Source: CAZPZZ01 sp964591245 (lineage in GTDB: Bacteria; Acidobacteriota; Vicinamibacteria; Vicinamibacterales; UBA8438). From it: DNA of 33,720 nucleotides. Shown here piece after piece: positions 1-8,809 of this stretch. Made by a program: the position numbers and the translations under genes. The stretch is taken from NCBI GenBank assembly GCA_964591245.1, contig CAZPZZ010000033.1, forward strand, positions 1 through 33,720. Reading direction: 5' to 3'. Each line of letters opens with the position of its first letter. Positions within the stretch are counted from its first letter, which is position 1. Under the pieces are notes generated by a model. That model ran no database searches. It had not been told where the DNA came from and worked only from the letters and a program-made list of their open reading frames with translations.

Positions 1-566
1 CCAAGCGCGAGCTGAGTAACCAATCTCGAGATCTGGGTTGTCTCGGCCCCGTCTGACTTGAGGAACTTCCGTCGAGCCGGGACGTTATAGAAGAGGTCCG
101 TAACCTCGATCGTCGTGCCCTCAGCGGAGCCTATCTCTCGGGTCGAACTGATGACACCTCCCGAGACGCGAATCTCCACACCACGGGGTAATCCCCGGGC
201 TCTCGTCCGCAACCGGAGGTGTGAAACTGACGCGATACTCGGCAACGCTTCACCACGGAAGCCCAGCGTAGTAATCGCAGTGAGATCATCCAGGTGCTTG
301 ATCTTACTCGTCGCGTGACGCTCAAGAGCCAAGGTCGCGTCATCTGGCGCGATGCCATGACCATCATCCTCAACCCGTACTAAACGCTTGCCGCCCAACT
401 CGACCGTCACAGCAACCCGAGACGCCGCGGCATCCAAGGCGTTCTCGACTAACTCCTTGACGACCGACGCGGGGCGTTCGACAACCTCTCCGGCCGCGAT
501 CTGATTCGCCAATTCAGTCGAGAGGCGACTCACGCGCGCTCGACTCGCCGACACATCGCTCACCAT
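1..566 (-). CDS. mutL: DNA mismatch repair protein MutL, N-terminal part (cut by window edge)
   Basis: Reading the minus strand from the ATG at 566 gives an open frame of 188 codons that runs off the left edge. It encodes the GHKL ATPase domain of MutL, which couples MutS mismatch recognition to strand incision or helicase recruitment. Visible motifs in order are NQIAAGEVVERPASVVKELV near residues 22-41 with the catalytic Glu of the N box (ENALDA), the ATP-lid Gly motif DDGHGI, the HATSKI segment and GFRGEAL. It is the last visible gene of the recO-glyQ-glyS-mutL block, starting 27 nt after the glyS stop. The C-terminal dimerisation/endonuclease part lies outside the window, so I cannot say whether the metal-binding endonuclease motif is present. 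Confidence 0.95.
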   Translation of the reverse strand, partial: MVSDVSASRARVSRLSTELANQIAAGEVVERPASVVKELVENALDAAASRVAVTVELGGKRLVRVEDDGHGIAPDDATLALERHATSKIKHLDDLTAITTLGFRGEALPSIASVSHLRLRTRARGLPRGVEIRVSGGVISSTREIGSAEGTTIEVTDLFYNVPARRKFLKSDGAETTQISRLVTQLAL

Positions 567-593
567 AATGCGCTAGTGCTCTCGCACTCACCC

Positions 594-2819
594 TTACTCG
601 GCCACGATCTCAGAGACATCCGCCAACTTCAGAATTAACATCTCGAGACGCCGCATCAACGCCAACCGACGTCTGCGAATTCCAACGTCGTCCGCCATGA
701 CGAGCACATCGGTGAAGAATTTATCAACCGCCGGGCCAAACTGCGCTGCCTCGGCGAACGCCCCACGAAAACCGTCTCCGGCACTTACTGCCTGCTCGAT
801 CTTTGGACCACGGTGATCGAGTTCGTCCCGTAACTGACGTTCCGCGAGCTGCTCATCGTCTGACGACACCGGTGTTCGGCCTTGTACAACCGCGTCGAAC
901 TCGCCCGACGAAAGTTCCTTCGCAATGTTCCGCACCCGCTTGAACAAGCGCGCAAGCTGTAAGAAATCCGCTGAACCTGCAAACTCCGGCAACACTTCAA
1001 GTTTTCGGAGGGCATCGAGCGGCCGGACATCATCCGGCGAGGGCTGGTGAGTCACCGCGCGAACGTTTCGCACGTCGTGTCCCCGCTGTTCCAACACGTA
1101 TCGCAGGCGCTCGAACAGGAAGAGGACAAGCCGGTCATTGGTGTCAGGCAGCGCCTCCCCGCTGTGGCACTCCTCGGCAAGACGTAACAAGCTACCCAAG
1201 TCCGGTCGTGCGGTCAGTCCGGTCAGCTCCGGTAGGTCCACGAGAATCCGAAAGATGCCGTGCGCCTGGCGACGGAGGCCGAAAGGATCGCGGGACCCTG
1301 TCGGCTTTTCCCCTATCCGAAACAAACCGACCAACGTGTCCAGTTTGTCGGCTAACGACACGGCCGCCCAGCAGGCTCCAGCTGCCCCTAGATCGCCAGA
1401 CTGCGGCGGGGCGTCTGGCAGGATCCCAATGGGGAGATAGTGGTGATAAATTGCCCGCCATACGGCCTCCGGCTCGTCGTCTTCACGCGCATAGATCCCG
1501 CCCATCACTCCCTGGAGTTCAGGAAACTCCCCGACCATATCCGTCGTCAGATCTGCCTTGGCCAATCGCCCTGCCCGCGCGGCATTGTCCGCCTGGCCAC
1601 CGTCCTCCAGCACATCGCGCGCCAACGCCCCCGCGAGCTGCTCCAGGCGTCCGGTCTTGGCGAGATAGCTCCCCAGTTTCGCGTGAAATAAGAGTGTGTC
1701 CAGACGATCCAACCGCGAGTTCAATGGCGCACTACGGTCCGCTTCCCAAAAGAAGCGGGCATCGCGCAAGCGCGCAATGAGCACGCGCTCCGAGTTGTGG
1801 GCTATCGCAGATGCGCTGGTCCCTGGCGTATTCGTCACCGCGAGGAAATGCTCGGTCAGCCGCCCCTCCTCGGTAACTACCGGGAAGTAGTGCTGGTGGT
1901 GAATCATCGTCGTCTTCAGCACCTCATCCGGTAAGGTGAGAAACTCTGTTGGAAAGTGCCCCGCCACAACCGAGGGATATTCGATCAAATCGGGCACCTC
2001 GTCGAGCAGAGAGGATTCACCCGACACCACACCGACCACCCCGCCTAGTTGCTTGGCCTTGGTCCCGAGCTGCTCGTCGATTCGCGCCTGGCGATCCGCT
2101 CGCTGCAACAACACATACTGCTGCTTGAGAGCCGTCTGATATTCGTCGAATGACCGAACGCTGAGTGGGCGCCCGGGTTTACCCTCGCGCGCAAAGAACC
2201 GATGCCCATAGGTCTTCGCTCTGGCCCGTACCTCCGCCACTCCCCGTGCCCCGGCCTCTGTCGTCCGATCAATGACGAAGGGAACAACGCGCCCCCCATA
2301 CAGAAACAGCAGCCACCGAATCGGACGCCCGAAGAGCAGGTCACCGCGCCCATCGTCAAGACGAGCGTCCCAATTCATCTGTTTTGGAAATGCCAGACGG
2401 CGTAATGTCGCGGCCAAGACTCCGCCCAGCACCGAGCGGGACGACGCGCCCTTCTGGCGTTTCCGAAAAGCCAGATACTGCCCCTTTGGCGTTTCGACCT
2501 TCGTCAGCCGTCCCACCGTTACCCCCTGCTTACGCGCAAAGCCGAGAGCCGCCGGCGTTGGTTGACCATTCCCATCGAACGCTGCGCGGACGGGTGGACC
2601 AGTTACCGTCTCCTCAAGGTCGGTCTGTCGCCCCGCGAGCTCCGTCACCCGCACCGTAAGCCGCCGGGGGGTACTGAAACATTCGGGTGAAGCCGGATGC
2701 ACCAGGCGCGCCTCGGCGAGCTGCGCGCTCACCAGCTCACCCAGTTGACGTGTTAACGGGGGGAGCCAGCTCGCGGGTAACTCCTCACATCCAATCTCGA
2801 TTAGCAGCTCTCGATCCAT
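594..2819 (-). CDS. glyS: Glycyl-tRNA synthetase beta subunit
   Basis: This 741-aa protein is the beta chain of the alpha2-beta2 bacterial glycyl-tRNA synthetase. It carries tRNA recognition and the C-terminal anticodon-binding/DALR-like domain, while the alpha chain activates glycine. The N-terminus (LLIEIGCEELPASWL) is the family hallmark, and internal segments such as LPKQMNWD, FGRPIRWLLFLYGG and TTMIHHQHYFPV are typical; length is close to the usual ~690-720. The C-terminal region around residues 640-740 (FFTDVLVMADD) matches the end of GlyS. The start ATG lies 21 nt downstream of the glyQ stop, so the two subunits are co-transcribed. The two-subunit enzyme is the usual bacterial form, and no single-chain GlyRS is seen. 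Confidence 0.97.
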   Translation of the reverse strand: MDRELLIEIGCEELPASWLPPLTRQLGELVSAQLAEARLVHPASPECFSTPRRLTVRVTELAGRQTDLEETVTGPPVRAAFDGNGQPTPAALGFARKQGVTVGRLTKVETPKGQYLAFRKRQKGASSRSVLGGVLAATLRRLAFPKQMNWDARLDDGRGDLLFGRPIRWLLFLYGGRVVPFVIDRTTEAGARGVAEVRARAKTYGHRFFAREGKPGRPLSVRSFDEYQTALKQQYVLLQRADRQARIDEQLGTKAKQLGGVVGVVSGESSLLDEVPDLIEYPSVVAGHFPTEFLTLPDEVLKTTMIHHQHYFPVVTEEGRLTEHFLAVTNTPGTSASAIAHNSERVLIARLRDARFFWEADRSAPLNSRLDRLDTLLFHAKLGSYLAKTGRLEQLAGALARDVLEDGGQADNAARAGRLAKADLTTDMVGEFPELQGVMGGIYAREDDEPEAVWRAIYHHYLPIGILPDAPPQSGDLGAAGACWAAVSLADKLDTLVGLFRIGEKPTGSRDPFGLRRQAHGIFRILVDLPELTGLTARPDLGSLLRLAEECHSGEALPDTNDRLVLFLFERLRYVLEQRGHDVRNVRAVTHQPSPDDVRPLDALRKLEVLPEFAGSADFLQLARLFKRVRNIAKELSSGEFDAVVQGRTPVSSDDEQLAERQLRDELDHRGPKIEQAVSAGDGFRGAFAEAAQFGPAVDKFFTDVLVMADDVGIRRRRLALMRRLEMLILKLADVSEIVAE

Positions 2820-2840
2820 GACGGTTCCGCGATGATCCTC

Positions 2841-3740
2841 TCAGGAGGCCTGCAACGCACCAGGTGAATTCGATTGGCTCTCGACCGAAGCGTGGGCAAT
2901 CGCCACCGCCAGCTCACGCACCCGAAGAATATAGGCCGCACGCTCGGTCACCCCAATCCCGCCACTCGCGTCCAGAATGTTGAACGTATGCGAACACTTG
3001 AGACAAGCATCCAACGCCGGAAGGACCAGATCCGACCGCAAGAGCGTCTCCGATAACTGCCCATAGCGATCGAACAAATCACGGTGAAACGTCGCGAACT
3101 CCGCCTCCGGCATGTCTACCATGCCAAACGCGTACTTCGTCTGCTCGACTTCTTCCCGGTGTCGCACCTCCCGATACGGAACACCAGTCGCCCATTCCAA
3201 GTCGTACACATCATCAACGCCCTGCAAGTGCATCGCAATTCGCTCGAGTCCGTAAGTCAATTCAACTGATACAGGCGAAAGATCAAGACCCCCAGCTTGT
3301 TGAAAATACGTAAACTGCGTGATCTCCATACCGTCAAGCAACACTTGCCAGCCGATACCCCACGCTCCCAGCGTTGGTGACTCCCAGTTATCTTCCTCAA
3401 ACCGGACGTCGTGCTGCGCCGGATCGATACCACATGCCCGGAGACTCTCCAGATACAAACCTTGCGCCGCATCAGGAGACGGCTTCAGGATCACTTGAAA
3501 TTGATGGTGCTTGAACAACCGGTTCGGATTCTCACCAAACCGCCCATCGGCCGGCCGCCGCGAAGGCTGTACATACGCGACACGCCACGGCTTGGGACCC
3601 AACACGCGAAGGAAGGTTTCTGGATGCATGGTTCCCGCGCCCACTTCAACATCGAGTGGTTGCTGAATCAAGCAACCACGAGTGGCCCAGAAACGAGTCA
3701 AGGATGCGATCAAATCTTGCAGAGTCATAACAGCGGTCAT
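2841..3740 (-). CDS. glyQ: Glycyl-tRNA synthetase alpha subunit
   Basis: The 299-aa class II catalytic alpha chain forms glycyl-adenylate and works with GlyS. Diagnostic segments are RGCLIQQPLDVEVGAGT near residues 20-36, the PSRRPADGRFGENPNR motif, the DNWESPTLGAWGIGWQ block and ELTYGLERIAM. Length matches the family (about 290-300). The ATG at 3740 overlaps the recO stop in an ATGA arrangement, which implies translational coupling with recO. A second in-frame ATG five codons later is an alternative start. Product and role are secure from sequence. Confidence 0.97.
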   Translation of the reverse strand: MTAVMTLQDLIASLTRFWATRGCLIQQPLDVEVGAGTMHPETFLRVLGPKPWRVAYVQPSRRPADGRFGENPNRLFKHHQFQVILKPSPDAAQGLYLESLRACGIDPAQHDVRFEEDNWESPTLGAWGIGWQVLLDGMEITQFTYFQQAGGLDLSPVSVELTYGLERIAMHLQGVDDVYDLEWATGVPYREVRHREEVEQTKYAFGMVDMPEAEFATFHRDLFDRYGQLSETLLRSDLVLPALDACLKCSHTFNILDASGGIGVTERAAYILRVRELAVAIAHASVESQSNSPGALQAS

Positions 3741-4477
3741 CGTTCCATAGCCTTCAGCACTCTGGCGGAACGCAACTCCTTCTCGAGATGCGCGGCAATA
3801 AGTCCTCGGTGCGCATGTTCAAGTTCTCTCGCCGCCCCTTCCGACAGCTCCACATCAGAGAGGCGCCCGGGCGGCGTAGCGGCTGCACGCCAAAGAAACC
3901 GCACGGCCTCACCGGATAAAAAGATGCCCCGATTATCCGCACACCCCCGACACGAAAATCCCCCGGCAACAGGATCCACTCGCCCACCTTCGTCAGCTCT
4001 GCCACCGCATTGCTGGCACATGGCTAGCGATGGGTACACGCCCTGAAGACGGAGTACCCAGTACTCGAAATAGCGCGCGAGACGAGCGATTGGCACAGAC
4101 GTCAACAGCGCTTCAACCACAGCGGCTCCCAACCGGAACAACGCAGGGTTCGGATCTCCTTCAGGGACGCACTCGTCGAGAAGCTCTGCGAAATATTCGA
4201 CATACCCCAGCGCATTGCCATCACCAGCCATCAGGGGCGAGCAGGACGGCTCGACATAGCTGAGCCGCACGAGATCTCGACGCTCTCGCTCGAAATACGC
4301 AAGTCTGGTCAGCGTCAGTGGCTCTAATCCCCCCCCAAAGCGGGAACGCGGCCGACGAGCCCCATTCGCAACCCCACGCCGCTTGCCCCGATCACGGGTC
4401 AGAAAAACAACGATCCGATCCGCTTCACCGAGCTGGTAGGTGCGCAGGACGAGCGCGTCGGTCGTATAGAGTGGCAT
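3737..4477 (-). CDS. recO: DNA repair protein RecO
   Basis: The 246-aa RecO helps RecR and RecF load RecA at gaps coated with SSB in recombinational repair. The N-terminal OB fold starts with a typical segment (DALVLRTYQLGEADRIVVFL), followed by GVANGARRPRSRFGG. A helical domain contains a four-cysteine zinc site (CQQCGG near residue 154 and CRGCADN near 176), which many RecO proteins have. It is the first gene of a recO-glyQ-glyS-mutL block, with a 4-nt overlap to glyQ. About 180 nt separate it from the mgtE stop upstream, leaving room for its own promoter. Confidence 0.93.
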   Translation of the reverse strand: MPLYTTDALVLRTYQLGEADRIVVFLTRDRGKRRGVANGARRPRSRFGGGLEPLTLTRLAYFERERRDLVRLSYVEPSCSPLMAGDGNALGYVEYFAELLDECVPEGDPNPALFRLGAAVVEALLTSVPIARLARYFEYWVLRLQGVYPSLAMCQQCGGRADEGGRVDPVAGGFSCRGCADNRGIFLSGEAVRFLWRAAATPPGRLSDVELSEGAARELEHAHRGLIAAHLEKELRSARVLKAMER

Positions 4478-4598
4478 CGCTGAGCAAAGCCGAACTCAGA
4501 CGAGACGGGGCATCGCCCCCTCTGCGGCCACTGCACACCGTGGCCTGTTCCCTAGCCCGGAACGGCACACCCCGTTCGCTCCTGACCACACACGCATC

Positions 4599-4604
4599 AT
4601 TGTA
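4599..4604 (-). promoter_or_regulatory. Putative -10 element upstream of recO
   Basis: On the minus strand the hexamer TACAAT (5 of 6 matches to TATAAT) lies about 120 nt before the recO start, in the gap after mgtE. The -35 position holds only a weak match (TCGCTA, 17-nt spacer). It is the best promoter candidate in this gap for recO-glyQ-glyS-mutL. Confidence 0.3.
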
Positions 4605-4656
4605 GCCCGGGGAACCGAGTTAGCGACGTCACGTCACACTCACGGACCAGAAGCGC

Positions 4657-6030
4657 TCAGATGACCGGATCCAGATATTGCAGAAAAAAAGTAGCTAACC
4701 CGAGAAACGCGAAAAAACCAAAGACATCGGTCAACGTGGTTATGAACACCGCTGACGCCAACGCAGGGTCAACCTTCAACGCCCGCAGTGCAATCGGAAT
4801 GAGCGTTGCGGCTACCGCCGCCAACAAGAGAATGATCACCATCGCCAGGGCGAGAATCAACCCCAGGTACAGATTGCCGGAGAGCATCCAAGCCACTCCA
4901 GCCCCCACGGCACCCAAAGCCAGCCCGTTTCCCAGCCCGACCAGGGCCTCTTTGACCAACGCCTTCCGAGAATTTCCCCACGTAAGGTCACCAAGCGCAA
5001 TACCCCGGACGATGACTGTTAGTGTCTGAGTGGCCGCGTTCCCCCCCATACTCGCGACAATCGTCATCAGCACCGCGAGCACCACCACTTCGTCAATCGT
5101 GGCCTGGAACGCCCGCACCACAAAAGCAGCCAACGTAGCTGTCACGAGATTCATCGCCAACCAGGGCAGCCTTTTTCGGGCCGACTCCCGAGCCGGTGTG
5201 AACACGTGCTCATCGCCACTCACACCCGCCAAGCGATAGATATCCTCGGTCGCCTCGTCCTTGATAATGTCAATGACATCGTCAACCGTGATGATCCCAA
5301 CTAGCTTGTTTTCCTCATCGACCACCGGAATGGCCAGTAGGTTGTAGTCGGCAACGTGCTGAGCAACCTCTTCCTGGTCAGTATCAACACGGGAACTGAT
5401 CAGTTCGGCGGTCATGATCCGCCGCAAAGGCGTCTCAGACGACACCAGCAGCAACCGACGCAGGGACACGACACCGACCAGGTGCCGACGATCATCGACA
5501 ACGTAGAGATAGAACACCATCTCTACTTCACGGGACCCCTGTAACGCCTGTATCGCTTCTCCTGCGGTCAGTTCTTCCGACAGAGCGAACACCATGGGGT
5601 TCATGATGCGGCCCGCCGTCCGTTCCGCATACTCGAGAAGGTTCTCGACCTTCCCTAGCTCCTGTGGCCGCATCCGCTCGCGAACCGCGGCAGACAGATC
5701 GTCTGGCAATTCGTCGATCAGTGCCGCCAAATCATCCGAGGGGAGTTCCCGTAGCCAGAGCGCGATGCGCTCGGGGGGATATTCTGTGAGCAGTGCCGCA
5801 CCCTGTTCCGGCCCGTACTCGACGAGTGCCTCCATGGCCAGACGACTGTTATGTTCCAGGAGAACGTCAAGAACCTCCGCGCGAGCCTTATCGGAGAGTT
5901 CGTTGATAACTTCAGCGAGATCGGCAGGGTGCTGCTTCTGCAGCAGGTTCAGCAGGTTAGCCGACGCACCAATCCGCTGCAATCGTTTGATCGAGTCCAG
6001 TACAACATCGATTCGGCGGTGCGGGGGCAT
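4657..6030 (-). CDS. mgtE: Magnesium transporter MgtE
   Basis: The 457-aa protein is an MgtE-type Mg2+ channel/transporter of the inner membrane. Domain order: an MgtE N domain of helical repeats (about residues 25-130, with HPADLAEVINEL), a pair of CBS domains that sense cytosolic Mg2+ (about 135-255; VVDEENKLVGIITVDDVIDI), a connecting helix, and five membrane helices (about 290-455). The membrane part holds the conserved SMGGNAATQTLTV segment and TTLTDVFGF, in which Asp435 corresponds to the pore Asp of the family. It lies between era and recO on the same strand with untranslated gaps on both sides (about 130 and 180 nt), so it may have its own promoter. A GATACT hexamer ends 6 nt before the ATG, compatible with a leaderless transcript. 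Confidence 0.95.
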   Translation of the reverse strand: MPPHRRIDVVLDSIKRLQRIGASANLLNLLQKQHPADLAEVINELSDKARAEVLDVLLEHNSRLAMEALVEYGPEQGAALLTEYPPERIALWLRELPSDDLAALIDELPDDLSAAVRERMRPQELGKVENLLEYAERTAGRIMNPMVFALSEELTAGEAIQALQGSREVEMVFYLYVVDDRRHLVGVVSLRRLLLVSSETPLRRIMTAELISSRVDTDQEEVAQHVADYNLLAIPVVDEENKLVGIITVDDVIDIIKDEATEDIYRLAGVSGDEHVFTPARESARKRLPWLAMNLVTATLAAFVVRAFQATIDEVVVLAVLMTIVASMGGNAATQTLTVIVRGIALGDLTWGNSRKALVKEALVGLGNGLALGAVGAGVAWMLSGNLYLGLILALAMVIILLLAAVAATLIPIALRALKVDPALASAVFITTLTDVFGFFAFLGLATFFLQYLDPVI

Positions 6031-6104
6031 GATCCCAGTATCCGGGTAGGGTGGTTCCGCGGGCTGACGGGTCGGTCTCTTCTAAACTTTCCACAGTCAG
6101 TCGT

Positions 6105-6121
6105 ACTCAATCTTGAGTGTA
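6105..6121 (-). promoter_or_regulatory. Palindrome overlapping a possible -10 box upstream of mgtE
   Basis: The era-mgtE gap contains a perfect inverted repeat, ACTCAA-TC-TTGAGT (6105-6118). On the minus strand TACACT (6116-6121) overlaps one arm and could be a -10 hexamer for mgtE. The geometry is that of an operator over a promoter. No clear -35 hexamer is visible and no regulator is encoded nearby. Confidence 0.25.
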
Positions 6122-6162
6122 GCATAAGCCCTAACCGCAGGCAGGACGCCCACGCGGGTCCG

Positions 6163-7062
6163 CTAGAACGACCGGCCGACACCCGCCTGGTCCAAAAGCC
6201 GATCATCCTCACGCCAATCAGCGCGCACTTTTACATGCAGATCAAGATAGACCCTGGTATTAAACAGGGCTTCCAACTCGGCTCGCGCCTCGGTTCCGAT
6301 CTGTCGGATCCGCGCGCCCCTTGGACCGAGCACGATCGGTTTCTGCGAGGCACGCTCAATGAGAATAGTGCAGTACAACTGCAAACGACCTGGCTCGCTC
6401 TCGTCGTCAAATCGGTCCACAACCACTGCAGTCGTGAACGGCAACTCGGCATGGGTATAGCGGAGTACCTTTTCCCGAACCATCTCTGCTGCCAGGACAC
6501 GTTCAGGCTGATCGGTAAGAAAGTCCTCCGGGTAGAGCGGTTCTCCTTCATTCAGCTGTTCGACGATTTCTCGTTCCAGGATATCCACTCCATCTCCACT
6601 CTCTGCAGAGAGCGGCACGATAGACACAAACTCTCGTTGTCGTCGATACCAGTCAATGATCGGAAGCAAACGCGACTTTGCGATCAGATCGATCTTGTTG
6701 AGCACGAGAATGATCGGCTCCGACACACGTGCCAGGGACTCGAGAACGAACCGATCACCCGCTCCGATCGTATCGGTGACGTCGCGCACCAACCCCACGA
6801 CGTCAACTTCTCCGAAGGACTCGAGCGCCAAATCGACCATCCGCACATTCATCCGATGTAGCGGTCGATGTATTCCGGGTGTATCCACGAAGACCACCTG
6901 CGCGAGCGGATCTCCACTGTAGTTACGCACACCCAGGATCCTGTTGCGCGTGGTTTGAGGCTTATCGGACACGATGGCGAGCTTAGTCCCTACGATTCGA
7001 TTGAGAAGCGTGGACTTACCCGCATTCGGACGACCGACCAACGAAACGAACCCGACCTTCAT
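6163..7062 (-). CDS. era: GTPase Era
   Basis: The 299-aa Era GTPase binds the 3' end of 16S rRNA and supports maturation of the small ribosomal subunit. The G domain shows G1 GRPNAGKS (residues 10-17), G2 region TTRNRILGV, G3 DTPG (60-63), G4 NKID (122-125) and G5 SAES (152-155). The C-terminal KH domain carries the GxxG loop in VLGPRGARIRQIG (244-256), used for rRNA binding. Length equals the family norm. The start codon overlaps the stop of the corC-like gene by ATGA. Neighbours ybeY and phoH belong to the same RNA-maturation neighbourhood seen in many bacteria. Confidence 0.97.
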   Translation of the reverse strand: MKVGFVSLVGRPNAGKSTLLNRIVGTKLAIVSDKPQTTRNRILGVRNYSGDPLAQVVFVDTPGIHRPLHRMNVRMVDLALESFGEVDVVGLVRDVTDTIGAGDRFVLESLARVSEPIILVLNKIDLIAKSRLLPIIDWYRRQREFVSIVPLSAESGDGVDILEREIVEQLNEGEPLYPEDFLTDQPERVLAAEMVREKVLRYTHAELPFTTAVVVDRFDDESEPGRLQLYCTILIERASQKPIVLGPRGARIRQIGTEARAELEALFNTRVYLDLHVKVRADWREDDRLLDQAGVGRSF

Positions 7063-8294
7063 GTCGTACCAGCCTCACCGGGACTACGGCGCGTCACGCG
7101 AACCTTTCGGACGCGTCGCCGCTCGGCCTCAAGCACCTCAACCACCAAGTCATCGACCTCGCAAATTTCCCCCACAGTCGGTACGCGGCCAAGGCGGGCA
7201 AGTAGATAGCCTCCTACCGTCTCAAACCCATCTCGCTCGATGGCGACTCCAAGGTGGTCCGTAATCTCCCCGACGCTCACCGTCGCCTGGAAGACGAACG
7301 CACCCGTCGCTTCCGCCACCACGGGCTCAGACTCATCGTCGTCATATTCGTCTCGGATCTCACCAACAATCTCTTCGAGCAAATCCTCAATCGTTACCAA
7401 ACCCGCAGTCCCGCCATACTCATCGACAACCATGGCGCTCTGCACGTGTTTCCCCTGCAGTTCTCTCAGTAAATCCGCAACGCGCTTCCCCTCCGGCACC
7501 ACATATGCCGGACGGAGCAACCTGGGCACAATAAGAGATTTGCCAGACACACCATCAAGCGCCACCAGATCTTTGGCGAATACAAAACCAAGAATATTGT
7601 CTAGGTTGTCCTTGAACACCGGGATGCGCGAGTATCCCTGTTCGGAGAACACCACACGAAACTCCGCTAGCGTGGCGTCATGCGCAATGGCCACGATATC
7701 GGGACGTGGGGTCATGACCTCTCGAACCAGGGTCCCGCCAAAATCGACGACCGACTGCAGAAGCCGACGCTCCTCGGTCTCGTCGGCCCTCACCATGTCA
7801 GCGTCGGCCACCTCACTGGATGTCTCGACGCCGCCGCCCCCCGCGCGCGGCTCACGCGCGCGGGGGGCTCGAGCGAGCCGAAGCAGCCCCGCAGTGAACG
7901 GCCGCAACAACCGACAGGCAACGTCGAACGACGGAAGAAGCCACTGCAAGGCCAATCCCGCATCGCGGCGGACCAGCGCCGACGGCACGAGTTGCTCGCA
8001 GACGATCACAAAGACCACGAGAGCGAGCAGGAGCAACGCAACGGCCTGCGCGTTCGCAACGCCAATCAACCGCGCGAGCACTACCGACGCGGACGCAAAG
8101 AGCACGCCTCGCAGAAACCGCGTTGCAACGTAGAGGCGTAAAGGATCTTCCAGATATGCCGTCAGGGAGGCCTGCCTTGCATCTCGCTCCGCCGACAGGC
8201 GTTCAGGCAAACGGACCAATGCCCCGAACGCCGATTCGATGGTTGCAACGTACACGACCGCGCAGCCGAGTAAGAACAGCAACAATGGCATCAT
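7059..8294 (-). CDS. CNNM/HlyC-CorC family protein (DUF21-CBS-CorC_HlyC)
   Basis: The 411-aa membrane protein belongs to the CorC/HlyC/CNNM family, linked to Mg2+ (or Co2+) efflux and sometimes misnamed hemolysin. It has an N-terminal DUF21 membrane domain (about 1-145, helices near 1-22, 60-80 and 85-105), a Gly/Arg-rich linker (145-160), a CBS pair (about 190-310, containing VREVMTPRPDIV and MVVDEYGGTAGLVTIEDLLE) and a C-terminal CorC_HlyC domain (about 325-405). It overlaps ybeY upstream and era downstream by 4 nt each. The ybeY-corC linkage is widespread in bacteria. The linker is encoded by a perfect GC-only inverted repeat. Ion specificity cannot be read from sequence. Confidence 0.93.
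   Translation of the reverse strand: MMPLLLFLLGCAVVYVATIESAFGALVRLPERLSAERDARQASLTAYLEDPLRLYVATRFLRGVLFASASVVLARLIGVANAQAVALLLLALVVFVIVCEQLVPSALVRRDAGLALQWLLPSFDVACRLLRPFTAGLLRLARAPRAREPRAGGGGVETSSEVADADMVRADETEERRLLQSVVDFGGTLVREVMTPRPDIVAIAHDATLAEFRVVFSEQGYSRIPVFKDNLDNILGFVFAKDLVALDGVSGKSLIVPRLLRPAYVVPEGKRVADLLRELQGKHVQSAMVVDEYGGTAGLVTIEDLLEEIVGEIRDEYDDDESEPVVAEATGAFVFQATVSVGEITDHLGVAIERDGFETVGGYLLARLGRVPTVGEICEVDDLVVEVLEAERRRVRKVRVTRRSPGEAGTT
7836..7868. repeat. Perfect 14-bp GC-only inverted repeat inside the corC-like gene
   Basis: Arms at 7836-7849 and 7855-7868 are exact reverse complements (a run of C followed by alternating GC) around a 5-nt loop GCTCA. It lies in the codons of the linker between DUF21 and the CBS pair. 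As mRNA it would form a very stable hairpin in the middle of the message. Confidence 0.9.
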
Positions 8295-8794
8295 GGCCCG
8301 CCGTCCTGTCCGTCGTCTACCACAAGTCCACCGCGACGCTGGAGACGGCGCTCCAACCGCCGCATCTGCCCCTGATCACGTTCGTGGTCGTATCCCAACA
8401 AATGCAACAACCCATGCAATGCTAAGCGGCGCCACTCCTGCTGCTCGGTCACTCCTGCGGCTCGAGCCTGGCGTCTCGCACGACCTGTCGCGATGACGAT
8501 ATCCCCAAGAAATGCCGTACTTCCGAGGGATCGCACACCGGGCACCGGCTCAGCCGGGAACGACAAGACATCCGTAACCCGGTCAACCGCTCGGAACCGG
8601 CGATTGAGATCACGCATCTTGGGATCCCCGACCAGTGCCACGCTCGCCAGGCCCACGGCCGCGGTCGGGGCCGTGCGGGCCAACCAGGTAGACAACCGGC
8701 CGGCAGCCTTAGGACGACCACGCCCATCGGTCACCGTTACACGGAGCTTCGCCCTCAGGTGGCGTTCAGGGAACGGATCAGTCTCGTCAGCCAT
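8291..8794 (-). CDS. ybeY: Endoribonuclease YbeY (rRNA maturation factor)
   Basis: The 167-aa YbeY is a zinc-dependent single-strand RNase needed for 16S rRNA 3'-end processing and 70S quality control. The signature HGLLHLLGYDH (127-137) supplies the three metal-binding histidines (127, 131, 137). The upstream TDVLSFP block (74-80) and FLGDIVIA (95-102) are also family hallmarks. The ATG at 8794 lies 15 nt after the phoH stop, and the stop overlaps the corC-like start by 4 nt. The N-terminus is a little longer than E. coli YbeY in the basic RKLRVTV region, with no better start visible. Confidence 0.95.
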   Translation of the reverse strand: MADETDPFPERHLRAKLRVTVTDGRGRPKAAGRLSTWLARTAPTAAVGLASVALVGDPKMRDLNRRFRAVDRVTDVLSFPAEPVPGVRSLGSTAFLGDIVIATGRARRQARAAGVTEQQEWRRLALHGLLHLLGYDHERDQGQMRRLERRLQRRGGLVVDDGQDGGP

Positions 8795-8809
8795 TGTGGA
8801 GCAGTCGCG

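Noticed and set aside
5851..6861. A 336-codon plus-strand open frame across the mgtE-era junction
   Set aside because: It lies antisense to two well-supported genes (mgtE and era) whose motifs are intact, and its product has no recognisable features. Long antisense frames are common at this GC content.
7240..8133. A 297-codon plus-strand frame rich in Ser, Thr and Arg
   Set aside because: It is the antisense shadow of the corC-like gene; the composition reflects reverse-complemented codons.
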